From positions 806,001 to 870,000 of the forward strand of contig NZ_CP042382.1 of assembly GCF_007954585.1 (NCBI RefSeq): a DNA stretch of 64,000 bases, in the 5' to 3' direction. Below, piece after piece: positions 1-7,283 of this stretch; position 1 is the first letter of the stretch; each line of letters begins with the position of its first letter. The position numbers and the translations under genes were made by a program. Origin of the DNA: Pistricoccus aurantiacus. Lineage in GTDB: Bacteria > Pseudomonadota > Gammaproteobacteria > Pseudomonadales > Halomonadaceae. The notes beneath the pieces were generated by a model, which worked only from the letters and a program-made list of their open reading frames with translations, was not told the origin of the DNA and did no database searches.

Positions 1-470
1 ACGAGGGCTTGCTGACCGAGCCCAGCGCTCAGCCAGGCGGCCAGCTACCAACCTTGGCGGAAGCCCGTGCGGCGCTGGCCTCGCTCAAGGCCGAGCTGAT
101 GGCGCGCGGCGAAGCCACGGAGTTGTTCGCTCGCGAGCGCGGTGACGGCCTCGAGGCGCTGCTGGGCAACCTCGACCAGACGGTCTTCGGCGAGCCGGCC
201 TATCCTTCGGTGGAAGCCAAGGCGGCGCACCTGCTCTATTTCGTGGTCAAGAATCATCCCCTCGTCGACGGCAACAAGCGCAGCGCGGCCTATCTGTTCG
301 TCGACTTCCTCTACCGCAACGAACGACTGCTCGACGTCCACGGCGAGGCGGTGATCAACGACGTGGGACTCGCCGCCCTGACGCTCTTGATTGCCGAGTC
401 CGATCCGGCCAACAAGGAAACCATGATCCGCCTGACCATGAATATGCTGGCCCGCCCGGACGATGTCTGA
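1..470 (+). CDS. Fic/DOC-domain protein, C-terminal part (RhuM-type), cut by the window edge
   Basis: The reading frame is already open at base 3, so the N-terminus lies outside the window. The visible ~155 residues carry the Fic signature HPLVDGNKRS (around residue 85 of the visible part), i.e. the HPFx(D/E)GN(K/G)R active-site loop that transfers AMP or another nucleotide moiety to target proteins. The surrounding pattern (AAHLLYFVVKNHP, then a C-terminal helix ending LTMNMLA) resembles the Fic half of RhuM-family proteins, where an N-terminal DNA-binding-like domain precedes Fic. The loop has Leu where Phe is usual. It could be a Doc-like toxin; no antitoxin is visible, but the upstream gene is off-window. 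The family is clear; the substrate is unknown. Confidence 0.8.
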   Translation, partial: EGLLTEPSAQPGGQLPTLAEARAALASLKAELMARGEATELFARERGDGLEALLGNLDQTVFGEPAYPSVEAKAAHLLYFVVKNHPLVDGNKRSAAYLFVDFLYRNERLLDVHGEAVINDVGLAALTLLIAESDPANKETMIRLTMNMLARPDDV

Positions 471-482
471 TCTACGATTCCT

Positions 483-580
483 TTCAGAAGATTAAATACA
501 CTCGGCAATAGCTCGGCCCAGCGACTCGGAGACCCCCTGGCCGGCGATGCCCGGCGCTGCCGTGTCAAACCAGGCGCTCA
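483..580 (-). pseudogene. Decayed 3' tail of a tartrate/isopropylmalate dehydrogenase-like gene
   Basis: Bases 483-543 align without gaps to 5030-5090, the 3' end of the intact dehydrogenase at 5039-6106, with 13 mismatches in 61 by my hand count (~79% identity). The minus-strand translation reads GQGVSESLGRAIAECI-stop against GQGTTEALGRAIAERI-stop in the intact protein. Upstream on the minus strand it jumps to a segment like SAPDIAG, so about 55 codons are missing internally. The rest of the gene is absent. The divergence suggests an old or foreign copy, not a fresh duplication. Confidence 0.6.
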
Positions 581-650
581 ACCGAGCTCGGAACCGCTTC
601 ACGGTCTCGCTACACTCGGGATATCGGGAGGCGAATTGAGAACCTTGTAG

Positions 651-1265
651 ATGCTGCTAAACGTTCTACTCCTTGCGCTCTTGCTGGCAGGCTTGGGGCT
701 TGCGCTCTTGCGATGGTCTGATCACCGGGCTGATCGAAAGGCCATGAATCGGCTTGCAGCGACGCAGCCGACAGGGCCTGCCTGTTTCAACCCGGAGATG
801 GTCGCCGATCTGCCGGAGCCCGCCCGGCGTTATTTTCTCTACACGATTGCCCCGGGCACGCGCCTTTATACGGTAGCCAGTATCACCATGGCGGGGCGGT
901 TCGGGATGGGCACAAAGGCCGACCCTAAATATCTTGATATGACGGCGATTCAGACCCTGGCCATGCCTGCCGGCTTTGTGTGGAAGATGAACGCGAGGCG
1001 TGACCTGCTGCGCCTATCCGGCTCGGACAGCGAGGGCTGGACGCGATTCTGGCTGATGGGGTTGCTGCCGGTGGCACGAATGGGTGGCGATCCGGACCAT
1101 GGGCGCTCGGCCTTTGGACGCTATGTCGCCGAGGCGGTGTTCTGGACGCCGGCGGCGGTGTTGCCTGGGCCAGGCATTCACTGGGAGCCGGTGGGTGCGG
1201 ATTGCGCCCGCCTTACCGTGAGCCACCAGGGGCTCTCGCAGTCCGTCGATGTCACGGTCCCTGTG
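651..1265 (+). pseudogene. 5' part of a membrane-anchored conserved protein (DUF6544-like), interrupted by an IS element
   Basis: About 205 codons start with a single hydrophobic N-terminal segment (residues 2-21, rich in Leu and Ala) and then a soluble domain with a PARRYFLYTIAPG-type stretch. The frame runs intact to ...SQSVDVTV and is then broken by the insertion at 1266-2855. The continuation is at 2856-3098. The fold looks like the conserved family now called DUF6544 (function unknown); the family name is from memory. As it stands the protein would be truncated and fused to IS-derived residues, so it is probably inactive. Confidence 0.7.
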
Positions 1266-1339
1266 TGTCAACCTGAATCCATACACCGGCTCAGTGAGTT
1301 AAGCTCAATATCAGAGCCCGAGGTTCAGGAGCCCGTATC

Positions 1340-1744
1340 ATGCCTAAACCGCCAACCGCGCTGCCCGATCATCAGGTCACGCCGAACCCCAAGCTGGAGA
1401 AGCGCACGCGTCGTCAGTTCTCGACCGAGTACAAGCTGCGCATCCTGGCAGAAGCCGATGCCTGTCGGCATGGCGAACTTGGAGAGCTGCTGCGCCGCGA
1501 AAAGCTGTACAGCAGCCAGCTGACCACCTGGCGCAAGGAGCTTGCCGAGAACGGCGTGGAGAAGCTCCACAAGACCGCCCCAGGCCCGAACCCGAGCAAG
1601 ACCCCGGAGCAGAAGCGTATCGAGGCACTGGAGCGTGAGAACGCCCATCTTCAGCAGAAGCTCTCGACCGCCGAAGATTGCCTATCGCTCCAAAAAAAAG
1701 CGTTATCGATGCTCGATCGCATGAACAATGGGAGCGAACCATGA
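1340..1744 (+). CDS. IS3-family transposase OrfA (helix-turn-helix protein)
   Basis: 134 residues. The N-terminal half (RRQFSTEYKLRILAEAD...) is the HTH_Tnp_1 type helix-turn-helix that binds the IS ends, followed by a Leu/Gln-rich predicted coiled coil (roughly residues 90-125) typical of IS3 OrfA. The stop overlaps the OrfB start codon (ATGA at 1741-1744). An A8 tract at 1692-1699 allows -1 slippage into the OrfB frame to give the OrfAB transposase. OrfA alone normally acts as a regulator. Confidence 0.85.
   Translation: MPKPPTALPDHQVTPNPKLEKRTRRQFSTEYKLRILAEADACRHGELGELLRREKLYSSQLTTWRKELAENGVEKLHKTAPGPNPSKTPEQKRIEALERENAHLQQKLSTAEDCLSLQKKALSMLDRMNNGSEP
1693..1699 (+). other. Probable programmed -1 ribosomal frameshift site of the first IS
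   Basis: In the orfA frame the run reads CAA AAA AAA G, giving the slippery heptamer A AAA AAA. Slipping back one base enters the orfB frame, which is open from upstream of this site to base 2853. This matches the usual IS3 strategy for making OrfAB. Confidence 0.6.
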
Positions 1745-2853
1745 TCACGGTGCTCGAAGAGCGCCCGGCGCAGCTTCCATTGGCCATGGCCTGTCGAGCC
1801 TTGGGCATCAACCGCAGCACGGTGTACGCCTGGCGAAAACGCCGCCATGAGCCTTCTACTGGGGCCTCCACCTCGCGCCGGCACTGTCCGCAGCCCAGAG
1901 CCCTGTCGGCCGAGGAGCGAGCGCAAATGCTGGAGATCGCGCATAGCGAGCCCTACCGGGATCAGCCGGTGTATGAGATCTACCACGACCTGCTGCAGCA
2001 AGGGATCTATCTCGGCTCGCTCAGCACCTGGTACCGGCAGCTGCGTGAGGCCAAGGAGAGCGGTGACCGCCGTCCTCAGCGTGCGCCCCAACACCATGCG
2101 GTGCCACGCATCACGGCAAGGGCCGCCAATGAGGCGTGGACGTGGGACATCAGCAAATTGCCCACGCGGCGACGCGGCGTCTACCTCAATCTCTACGTGG
2201 TGCTGGACCTTTACAGCCGCTTCATCGTGGCCTGGATGGTCTCTCACAAGGAGAATGCCGCCTTGGCTCAGCAGCTCTTCCAGGAGGCCGTAGATCGCTA
2301 CGGAATCCCGCATGGAGCGCTGACGCTCCACCAGGATCGAGGCTCGCCGATGATCGCCCGGAGCTACCTGGACCTCATGGGAGAGCTGGGGGTGACGTGC
2401 AGCCATAGCCGCCCGAGGGTGAGTAATGACAACCCGTTCAGCGAAAGCCAGTTCAAGACCAGCAAGTACCAGCCCGACTATCCCGGGCGCTTCGAGAGCA
2501 TCGTCCATGCCCGGCAGTGGTATAGCGCCTACGTCGACTGGTACAACCTGCAGCACCATCACAGCGGGCTGGCTGGCTTCACGCCGGAGCAGGTCTTCAC
2601 CGGCCGATATCGCGAGATAGCGAAGGTCCGCCAGCGAGCGCTCGATGACAGCTTCGAGGCGCACCCCGAGCGGTTCCTACGCGGACGCCCCAAGGTGGTG
2701 ATGCCTCCGGCCAGTGTCTCGATCAATCCGGTACAGCCCGATGACGACGACCCAGCGCCCTACAGTGTGGTGAACTTCCCGACGCTATCGGCGGCGGGCA
2801 ACACCGAGACGAAATCGACACTAATTTTTAACGATCTGTCCGAATCAGGTTGA
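1741..2853 (+). CDS. IS3-family transposase OrfB (DDE integrase domain)
   Basis: About 370 residues with the rve/DDE catalytic core: first Asp in WTWDISK, second in HQDRGSP and Glu in NPFSESQFKT. These are the three metal-binding residues for strand transfer. A helix-turn-helix-like region (ACRALGINRSTVYAWR) lies at the N-terminus. The start ATG at 1741 overlaps the orfA stop; the same frame is open further upstream (TTG at 1678), consistent with translation mainly as an OrfAB fusion. A C-terminal extension past the DDE domain is somewhat long. No internal stop is seen, so it may be functional. Confidence 0.85.
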   Translation: MITVLEERPAQLPLAMACRALGINRSTVYAWRKRRHEPSTGASTSRRHCPQPRALSAEERAQMLEIAHSEPYRDQPVYEIYHDLLQQGIYLGSLSTWYRQLREAKESGDRRPQRAPQHHAVPRITARAANEAWTWDISKLPTRRRGVYLNLYVVLDLYSRFIVAWMVSHKENAALAQQLFQEAVDRYGIPHGALTLHQDRGSPMIARSYLDLMGELGVTCSHSRPRVSNDNPFSESQFKTSKYQPDYPGRFESIVHARQWYSAYVDWYNLQHHHSGLAGFTPEQVFTGRYREIAKVRQRALDDSFEAHPERFLRGRPKVVMPPASVSINPVQPDDDDPAPYSVVNFPTLSAAGNTETKSTLIFNDLSESG

Positions 2854-2855
2854 CA

Positions 2856-3098
2856 GGTTCCGCGGTGGCGCCGGATGGTCAGCCGATCCAGGTCCGCTTC
2901 GAGCGCTGGAGCAATGCCAATCCGGAGAAGGTGTATCGGCTGCAGCCGTTCGGCGGCTACCTCTCGGCGTTCCAGGAGTTCACCGGGTTCCGCTTGCCCA
3001 CCCATGTGGAGGCGGGCAACGGCTTCGGCACCGATCAGTACTTTCCTTTCTTTGTGGTGGACGTGACGGATATCGACTTTCCCGAATGGACGACCTGA
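2856..3098 (+). pseudogene. 3' part of the IS-interrupted DUF6544-like protein
   Basis: The frame continues the gene that begins at 651: a segment like VRFERWSNANPEKVYR followed by YLSAFQEFTGFRLPTHVEAG and a TDQYFPFF motif, ending ...FPEWTT-stop. It has no start of its own other than IS-derived codons, so it is unlikely to be expressed as a functional protein. Together with 651-1265 it would make a protein of about 280 residues before the insertion. Confidence 0.7.
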
Positions 3099-3163
3099 TG
3101 CACTTGGAAATATTCACCCAATAGGTCTAATCACCGCTAGTGTTGCGCAGCGAGGTCCACCAG

Positions 3164-4180
3164 GTGAAATACGAAGCAGCAGTGAAGCGCATTCGTCGTC
3201 ACACGGAAGGCACTCTGTCTGAAGAGGCGGCATTGCTGAAGGAGATCGTCCGTTACGCCACCCTGGCGCCGTCCGGGCACAACACCCAATGCTGGCGGTT
3301 TCGGATCGAGAATCGCGCCATTGCGATCCTGCCGGACCTGTCCCGTCGGACTCCGGTGGTCGATCCGGATGACCATCATCTTCATGTGTCACTGGGATGC
3401 GCCACCGAGAACCTGGCCCAGGCGGCAAGGGCGTTCGGGTTCATGGGTAATGGGGTGTTCAGTGCCGCTTCCGACGGCGCAATCACGGTTCCACTGGAAA
3501 GATCAAGGGCACAAGAGTCGCCCCTGTTCAAAGCCATTCCCCATCGACAATGCACCCGAAGCGACTTTGACGGCAAGCCCTTGAGCCTCGAAGAACTGCA
3601 CCGGCTAGAAGCGGCGGGAACCGGTCACGGCGTTGCGCTCCTTATGCTGACCGAGCGAGAAGCCATGGAGAAAGTGCTGGAATATGTGGTTCAGGGCAAC
3701 AGGATGCAGGTCGACAATCCGAATTTTGTCAGGGAGTTGGAGCGTTGGATACGCTTTAGCGACGGCGAAGCGATCCGCACCGGGGACGGCCTGCCGGCTC
3801 GCGTAACCGGTAGCCCACCGGCCCCACGCTGGCTGGGCAGACTGCTGTTTCGTGCCTTCTTTCGGGCAAAGCCCGAGAATGACAAGTACGCCCGCCATAT
3901 CCGCAGCTCCGCCGGGATCGCCGTGTTCGTGTCGAACCGCGATGACAAGGCGCATTGGATTGAAGCGGGTCGCTGTTACCAACGTTTCGCGCTGCAGGCC
4001 ACCGCCTTGGGAATCCGGAACGCCTTTATCAACCAGCCGGTAGAGGAAGCCGGCCTTCGCCCCGAATTCGCCAAAGCCCTGGGATTGGGCGACGGGAGGC
4101 CCGATCTCGTAGTGCGCTTCGGCCGAGGGAGAGAAATGCCGAAGTCCTTGAGGCGCCCCGTGGAAGCGGTATTACTTTGA
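3164..4180 (+). CDS. Acg-like nitroreductase-family protein
   Basis: About 338 residues. The pattern is that of the Acg/nitroreductase superfamily: an APSGHNTQCWRF motif near residue 35 (FMN-phosphate and substrate pocket) and a C-terminal segment WIEAGRCYQRFALQATALGIRNAFINQP, which is the usual helix plus strand before the second FMN-contact region. Such proteins are flavin-binding and often stress-linked; the substrate is unknown. I chose the GTG at 3164 because GAGGT lies 8 nt upstream; the same frame has a GTG at 3140. It stands alone on the plus strand, downstream of the IS-disrupted gene. Confidence 0.75.
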   Translation: MKYEAAVKRIRRHTEGTLSEEAALLKEIVRYATLAPSGHNTQCWRFRIENRAIAILPDLSRRTPVVDPDDHHLHVSLGCATENLAQAARAFGFMGNGVFSAASDGAITVPLERSRAQESPLFKAIPHRQCTRSDFDGKPLSLEELHRLEAAGTGHGVALLMLTEREAMEKVLEYVVQGNRMQVDNPNFVRELERWIRFSDGEAIRTGDGLPARVTGSPPAPRWLGRLLFRAFFRAKPENDKYARHIRSSAGIAVFVSNRDDKAHWIEAGRCYQRFALQATALGIRNAFINQPVEEAGLRPEFAKALGLGDGRPDLVVRFGRGREMPKSLRRPVEAVLL

Positions 4181-4387
4181 ATAGCAAACGGGGACAGCCC
4201 TGTCGACAAGCTGCGCATCATTAAAATAAGGCATTTGGAAAATTCTCACGATATCCCCGTCGGGCGTTGGCATTTTACCTGATGCGGTGTCTTTCCTTCA
4301 TATTTTCCGCAAGCCAGACCTTGATCAGCGTACTGCCCTCTCTCAAGATGAAAACGACCACCGTTTAATTAAACCGGAGAGTATCGC

Positions 4388-4708
4388 TTGAGTGAGTTCC
4401 TTGAACGGGTACGCGCCCTCGTTAGGGCCGGGGAAGTTCGCATATCGGAGCACGGGTACGATGAACTGGCGGAGGATCAGCTGACGGCACGAGAGACGCT
4501 AGCCGGGGTTTCAACCGCAGTGGTCGTAGAGGAGTATCCGAACTATCCGAAGGGACCGAGCGTCTTACTCTTGCAGAAGGACCGGGCGGGAAGCCCCGTT
4601 CATGCGGTATGGGGCATTCCGAAGGGCTACGACAAACCTGTCGTTCTGGTCACCGCTTATAGACCGGATCCCGAGCGGTGGGACAAAAGTTTTATAAGGA
4701 GGCGTTGA
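4388..4708 (+). CDS. DUF4258 domain protein, possible toxin-like partner of the next gene
   Basis: 106 residues matching the DUF4258 pattern: RISEHGYDELAED near the N-terminus, VVEEYPNYPKGPSVLLLQ in the middle and VLVTAYRPDPERWD at the end. DUF4258 is a small RelE/ParE-like fold family in my recollection, often found in toxin-antitoxin-like gene pairs. The start is a TTG at 4388 with GGAGAG 7 nt upstream. The next gene starts 5 nt after this stop, so the two are surely co-transcribed. Function is inferred only from family and context. Confidence 0.75.
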   Translation: MSEFLERVRALVRAGEVRISEHGYDELAEDQLTARETLAGVSTAVVVEEYPNYPKGPSVLLLQKDRAGSPVHAVWGIPKGYDKPVVLVTAYRPDPERWDKSFIRRR

Positions 4709-4713
4709 TCATA

Positions 4714-4929
4714 ATGCAGCGGATGAAGACGAAATACGTGCATGAAGGCAACTATGTAGCAGAGGTACGGGTCACGCTGCTCGAGGATGAAACCGCGTGG
4801 TCTCCCTACCTGAGCATTGAGGACGCAAACCGACTGGACGACGTAAGGGATGCGCTTCGCCAGGGCAACCTGGAGGCGGCGGCGCGATATGGCCGAATCT
4901 ACGAGCTTCGTCCGGTAGCGCATCAGTAA
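4714..4929 (+). CDS. Small conserved protein paired with the DUF4258 gene
   Basis: 71 residues, acidic, with the motif YVHEGNYVAEVRVTL, then WSPYLSIEDANRLDDVRDALRQG and a YELRPV end. AAGGAGG at 4697-4703 lies 10 nt before ATG 4714, a strong ribosome-binding site that overlaps the end of the upstream gene; a second ATG in frame is at 4726. I recall this short protein recurring next to DUF4258 genes, which suggests a two-gene unit, perhaps antitoxin or accessory. I cannot assign a biochemical function. Confidence 0.7.
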   Translation: MQRMKTKYVHEGNYVAEVRVTLLEDETAWSPYLSIEDANRLDDVRDALRQGNLEAAARYGRIYELRPVAHQ

Positions 4930-5038
4930 TGCTTTCTGTCGGCCAGCCACACGACATCTTTTCCAACGACTAAAGATTTCTTCGTCGTTCGTCATTACCC
5001 ATACGAGCTCCTGAAATAACCGCATTGATTTCAGCAGC

Positions 5039-6106
5039 TCAAATACGTTCGGCAATAGCCCGCCCCAGCGCCTCGGTAGTGCCCTGGCCGCCCAGGTCGG
5101 GCGTAAGCACCTTGCTATCCCCCTCCGCCAGCACCGCCTCGAAGGCGGCGACAATGGCGTCGGCGGCGGCCTTATGGCCCAGGTGTTCGAGCAGCATGGC
5201 GCCGGACCAAACCTGGCCGATGGGGTTGGCGATGCCTTTACCGGCGATGTCCGGGGCGCTGCCGTGCACCGGTTCGAAGAGGCTGGGGAAGTCGCCCTCG
5301 GGGTTGATGTTGGCGGAAGGCGCCACGCCGATGGTGCCGGTGCAGGCCGGGCCCAGGTCGGAGAGGATATCGCCGAACAGGTTGCTGGCCACCACCACAT
5401 CGAACCAGTCCGGGTGCAGGACGAAGTTGGCGGTGAGGATATCGATATGGAATTGATCGACCTTCACTTCCGGATAGCGCGCGCCCATGGCGGCGACGCG
5501 CTCGTCCCACCAGGGCATGGTGATGGCGATACCGTTGGACTTGGTGGCGGAGGTGAGCTTGCGGCGCGGGCGGCTCTGGGCCAGGTCAAAGGCGAACTTC
5601 AGCACCCGGTCGGTGCCGTGGCGGGTCATCACGGTCTCCTGGATCACCACCTCGCGGTCGGTACCTTCGAACATCTTGCCGCCGACGCTGGAGTACTCGC
5701 CCTCGGTGTTTTCGCGCACCACGTAGAAGTCGATATCCCCGGGACCGCGATTGGCCAACGGGCTCTTGATGCCCGGCAGCAGCCGGCAGGGGCGCAGGTT
5801 GACGTACTGATCGAAGCGCCGGCGGAACTGCAGCAGCGATCCCCACAGGGAAATATGATCGGGAACGATTTCCGGCCAGCCCACCGCCCCATAGAAGATG
5901 GCATCGAACCCTTTGAGAGTCTCGAACCAGTCCTCCGGCAGCATTTGTCCGTGCTCAGCGTAGTAATCGCAGCTGGCAAAGTCGAAATGCTCGAACGCGA
6001 GGTCGATACTGAAGCGACGGGCGGCAGCGTCCAGCACGCGCAACCCTTCCGGCATCACCTCCTTGCCGATGCCGTCCCCAGGAATGACAGCGATGCGATG
6101 GGGCAT
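5039..6106 (-). CDS. ttuC: Tartrate dehydrogenase / D-malate dehydrogenase (decarboxylating), IDH-IMDH family
   Basis: 355 residues, full length for the family. It starts with the IAVIPGDGIGKEV nucleotide-site strand, carries the VRENTEGEYSS motif of beta-decarboxylating dehydrogenases (residue ~135), the KSNGI lysine region, and the metal-binding Asp set in VVASNLFGDILSDLGP. These enzymes oxidise tartrate, D-malate or related 2-hydroxy acids with NAD and divalent metal. The region after the Arg-rich substrate helix fits TtuC/DmlA better than LeuB, but substrate choice cannot be settled by eye. AGGAAAG precedes the ATG. A decayed homologous tail lies at 483-580. Confidence 0.85.
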   Translation of the reverse strand: MPHRIAVIPGDGIGKEVMPEGLRVLDAAARRFSIDLAFEHFDFASCDYYAEHGQMLPEDWFETLKGFDAIFYGAVGWPEIVPDHISLWGSLLQFRRRFDQYVNLRPCRLLPGIKSPLANRGPGDIDFYVVRENTEGEYSSVGGKMFEGTDREVVIQETVMTRHGTDRVLKFAFDLAQSRPRRKLTSATKSNGIAITMPWWDERVAAMGARYPEVKVDQFHIDILTANFVLHPDWFDVVVASNLFGDILSDLGPACTGTIGVAPSANINPEGDFPSLFEPVHGSAPDIAGKGIANPIGQVWSGAMLLEHLGHKAAADAIVAAFEAVLAEGDSKVLTPDLGGQGTTEALGRAIAERI

Positions 6107-6187
6107 GGTGAAACTTTCCTTTTTACCGACCTTTCATGCGTCATCCGGTGACACTAGTCCTGTGGCTGCCGATCCTGCCCGTCTACT

Positions 6188-6216
6188 GAGGCCGAACCGC
6201 TCGTGGCTCGGCCAAA
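6188..6216 (-). terminator. Hairpin downstream of sodC
   Basis: GGCCGAACC and GGCTCGGCC arms flank a short loop, about 9 paired positions with one G-T. It sits just after the sodC stop on the minus strand. It lacks a T-run, so it is only a possible terminator. Confidence 0.3.
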
Positions 6217-6241
6217 GGATAATGCCGAACATGTCGCCTAC

Positions 6242-6805
6242 CTAGATCAGATCAGGCTTCAACTCCGGCTCGGCGGGGAAATCCGCCACACCGCAGGCTA
6301 CCCGCTCGCCGCCACCGCCCAGCGGCTCGGGCTCGTCCGCGTAGTTATCGCCGCCGGCATGGATCACCAGGGCATGGCCGGCGAGATCGTCCACGGTGAG
6401 CCGCGGCGCCAGAATCTGGGCGTCGGCGATACCGTCCTGATTTACCAGCAGCACCGGCAGATCCCCCAGGTGGCCGTCACCGTAAGGCCCGGCGTGCTTG
6501 CCGGTAGCGTCGGGATCGAAGTGCCCCGCCGCGGCACCGGCGGCTATCGTTTCGCCGTCCTTTTCCGCCGGCTCGCACAGCGGTCGCTCGTGCACATGAA
6601 AGCCATGGGCGCCTGGGGTCAAACCGCTCAGGCCCGGCAGCAGCAGCAGGCCATATTCGCTATCTTCAAGATGTACCGTGCCCATCAACTCGCCGACCCC
6701 CTCAGGGCTCACCTTGTGCATGGTGACCTCGACCGCCGCCTGAGCGCCGGTAGCGGCTAATAGACAAATGCCCATAGTCACCATCAATCTGTGTCCAAGT
6801 CTCAT
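6242..6805 (-). CDS. sodC: Periplasmic Cu/Zn superoxide dismutase
   Basis: 187 residues from ATG 6805, with GGGAGAG just upstream. Residues 1-23 form a signal peptide (hydrophobic MVTMGICLLAATG, cleavage after AQA). All metal ligands are visible: Cu His70 and His72 in HGFHVHE, bridging His95 in AGHFDP, Zn His104 and His112 with Asp115 in the PYGDGHLGD region, and Cu His149 in VIHAGGD. Cys77 and Cys171 should form the disulphide. It dismutates superoxide in the periplasm. A hairpin follows the gene. An in-frame upstream extension exists but lacks a signal peptide start, so I rejected it. Confidence 0.93.
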   Translation of the reverse strand: MRLGHRLMVTMGICLLAATGAQAAVEVTMHKVSPEGVGELMGTVHLEDSEYGLLLLPGLSGLTPGAHGFHVHERPLCEPAEKDGETIAAGAAAGHFDPDATGKHAGPYGDGHLGDLPVLLVNQDGIADAQILAPRLTVDDLAGHALVIHAGGDNYADEPEPLGGGGERVACGVADFPAEPELKPDLI

Positions 6806-6973
6806 ATCACTCTCCCATCCTGGAATTAGAAGTTCTGACAGAAAATGAAATACATCACTTAGATTAGCCAAACGAGGAATTTTAGCCAGTTATTTAGCGG
6901 GCAAATCGAATACGCCTGTCGCCGCGACTCGATACATGATGACTTATCGAGGAGAAAGTCTAAGCCAAGATGC

Positions 6974-7003
6974 AAAAAAGCCTCGGAATCTCTTCCAAGG
7001 CTT
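6974..7003 (-). terminator. Intrinsic terminator after tRNA-Arg
   Basis: On the minus strand an 11-bp arm AAGCCTTGGAA pairs with TTCCGAGGCTT across a 3-4 nt loop (one mismatch), followed by a run of T. It lies 10 nt past the 3' end of the tRNA gene. Confidence 0.75.
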
Positions 7004-7012
7004 TGATAATGC

Positions 7013-7089
7013 TGGCGCGCCCTATAGGATTCGAACCTATGACCTTTGCCTCCGGAGGGCAACGCTCTATCCAGCTGAGCTAAGGGCGC
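7013..7089 (-). tRNA. tRNA-Arg (anticodon CCG)
   Basis: 77 nt on the minus strand including an encoded CCA end (7013-7015). The acceptor stem is GCGCCCT/AGGGCGC, the D arm contains AGCTCAGCTGGATAGAGC, the anticodon stem TTGCC/GGCAA encloses the loop CTCCGGA (anticodon CCG), and the T arm holds GGTTCGAATCC. It reads CGG arginine codons. An intrinsic terminator follows. Confidence 0.95.
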
Positions 7090-7283
7090 TTGGGTAATGT
7101 GGGGCTCGCACTATGGCGAGACGGCGAGTATCCTAACCGCCAACCTGGCACCTGTCCAGTATCCGCGCTACTGCTGCACTTCGCCGCATTTTTCAGTCAA
7201 CCGGGTTGCCGGTATACTGGCCCTTCTTGCACGGTGCGAGTACCGGATAGAATTATACAAAGACCGTAAACGAGGTGGTGAGC

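Larger units (their letters stand above)
1266..2855 (+). mobile_element. IS3-family insertion sequence inside a DUF6544-like gene (~1590 bp)
   Basis: Inverted repeats bound the element: TGTCAACCTGAATCC at 1266 and its imperfect complement ending at 2855 (TGTCAACCTGATTCG when read inward). The ends are TG...CA as usual for IS3. It carries orfA and orfB in overlapping frames with an A8 run for frameshifting. The stop codon of orfB lies inside the right inverted repeat. There is no clean target duplication directly beside the repeats. However, joining base 1258 to 2867 restores the interrupted gene's frame, with GGT at both edges, which would leave 7-8 nt outside the repeats. Confidence 0.85.

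Noticed and set aside
4261-4372. Minus-strand 28-codon frame upstream of the DUF4258 gene (VVFILREGSTLIKVWLAENM)
   Set aside because: It might be another gene tail, but it is too short and I could not match it to a family.
5174-6151. Plus-strand open frame opposite the tartrate dehydrogenase
   Set aside because: Antisense of a confident gene, Gly/His/Val-rich translation without domain pattern.
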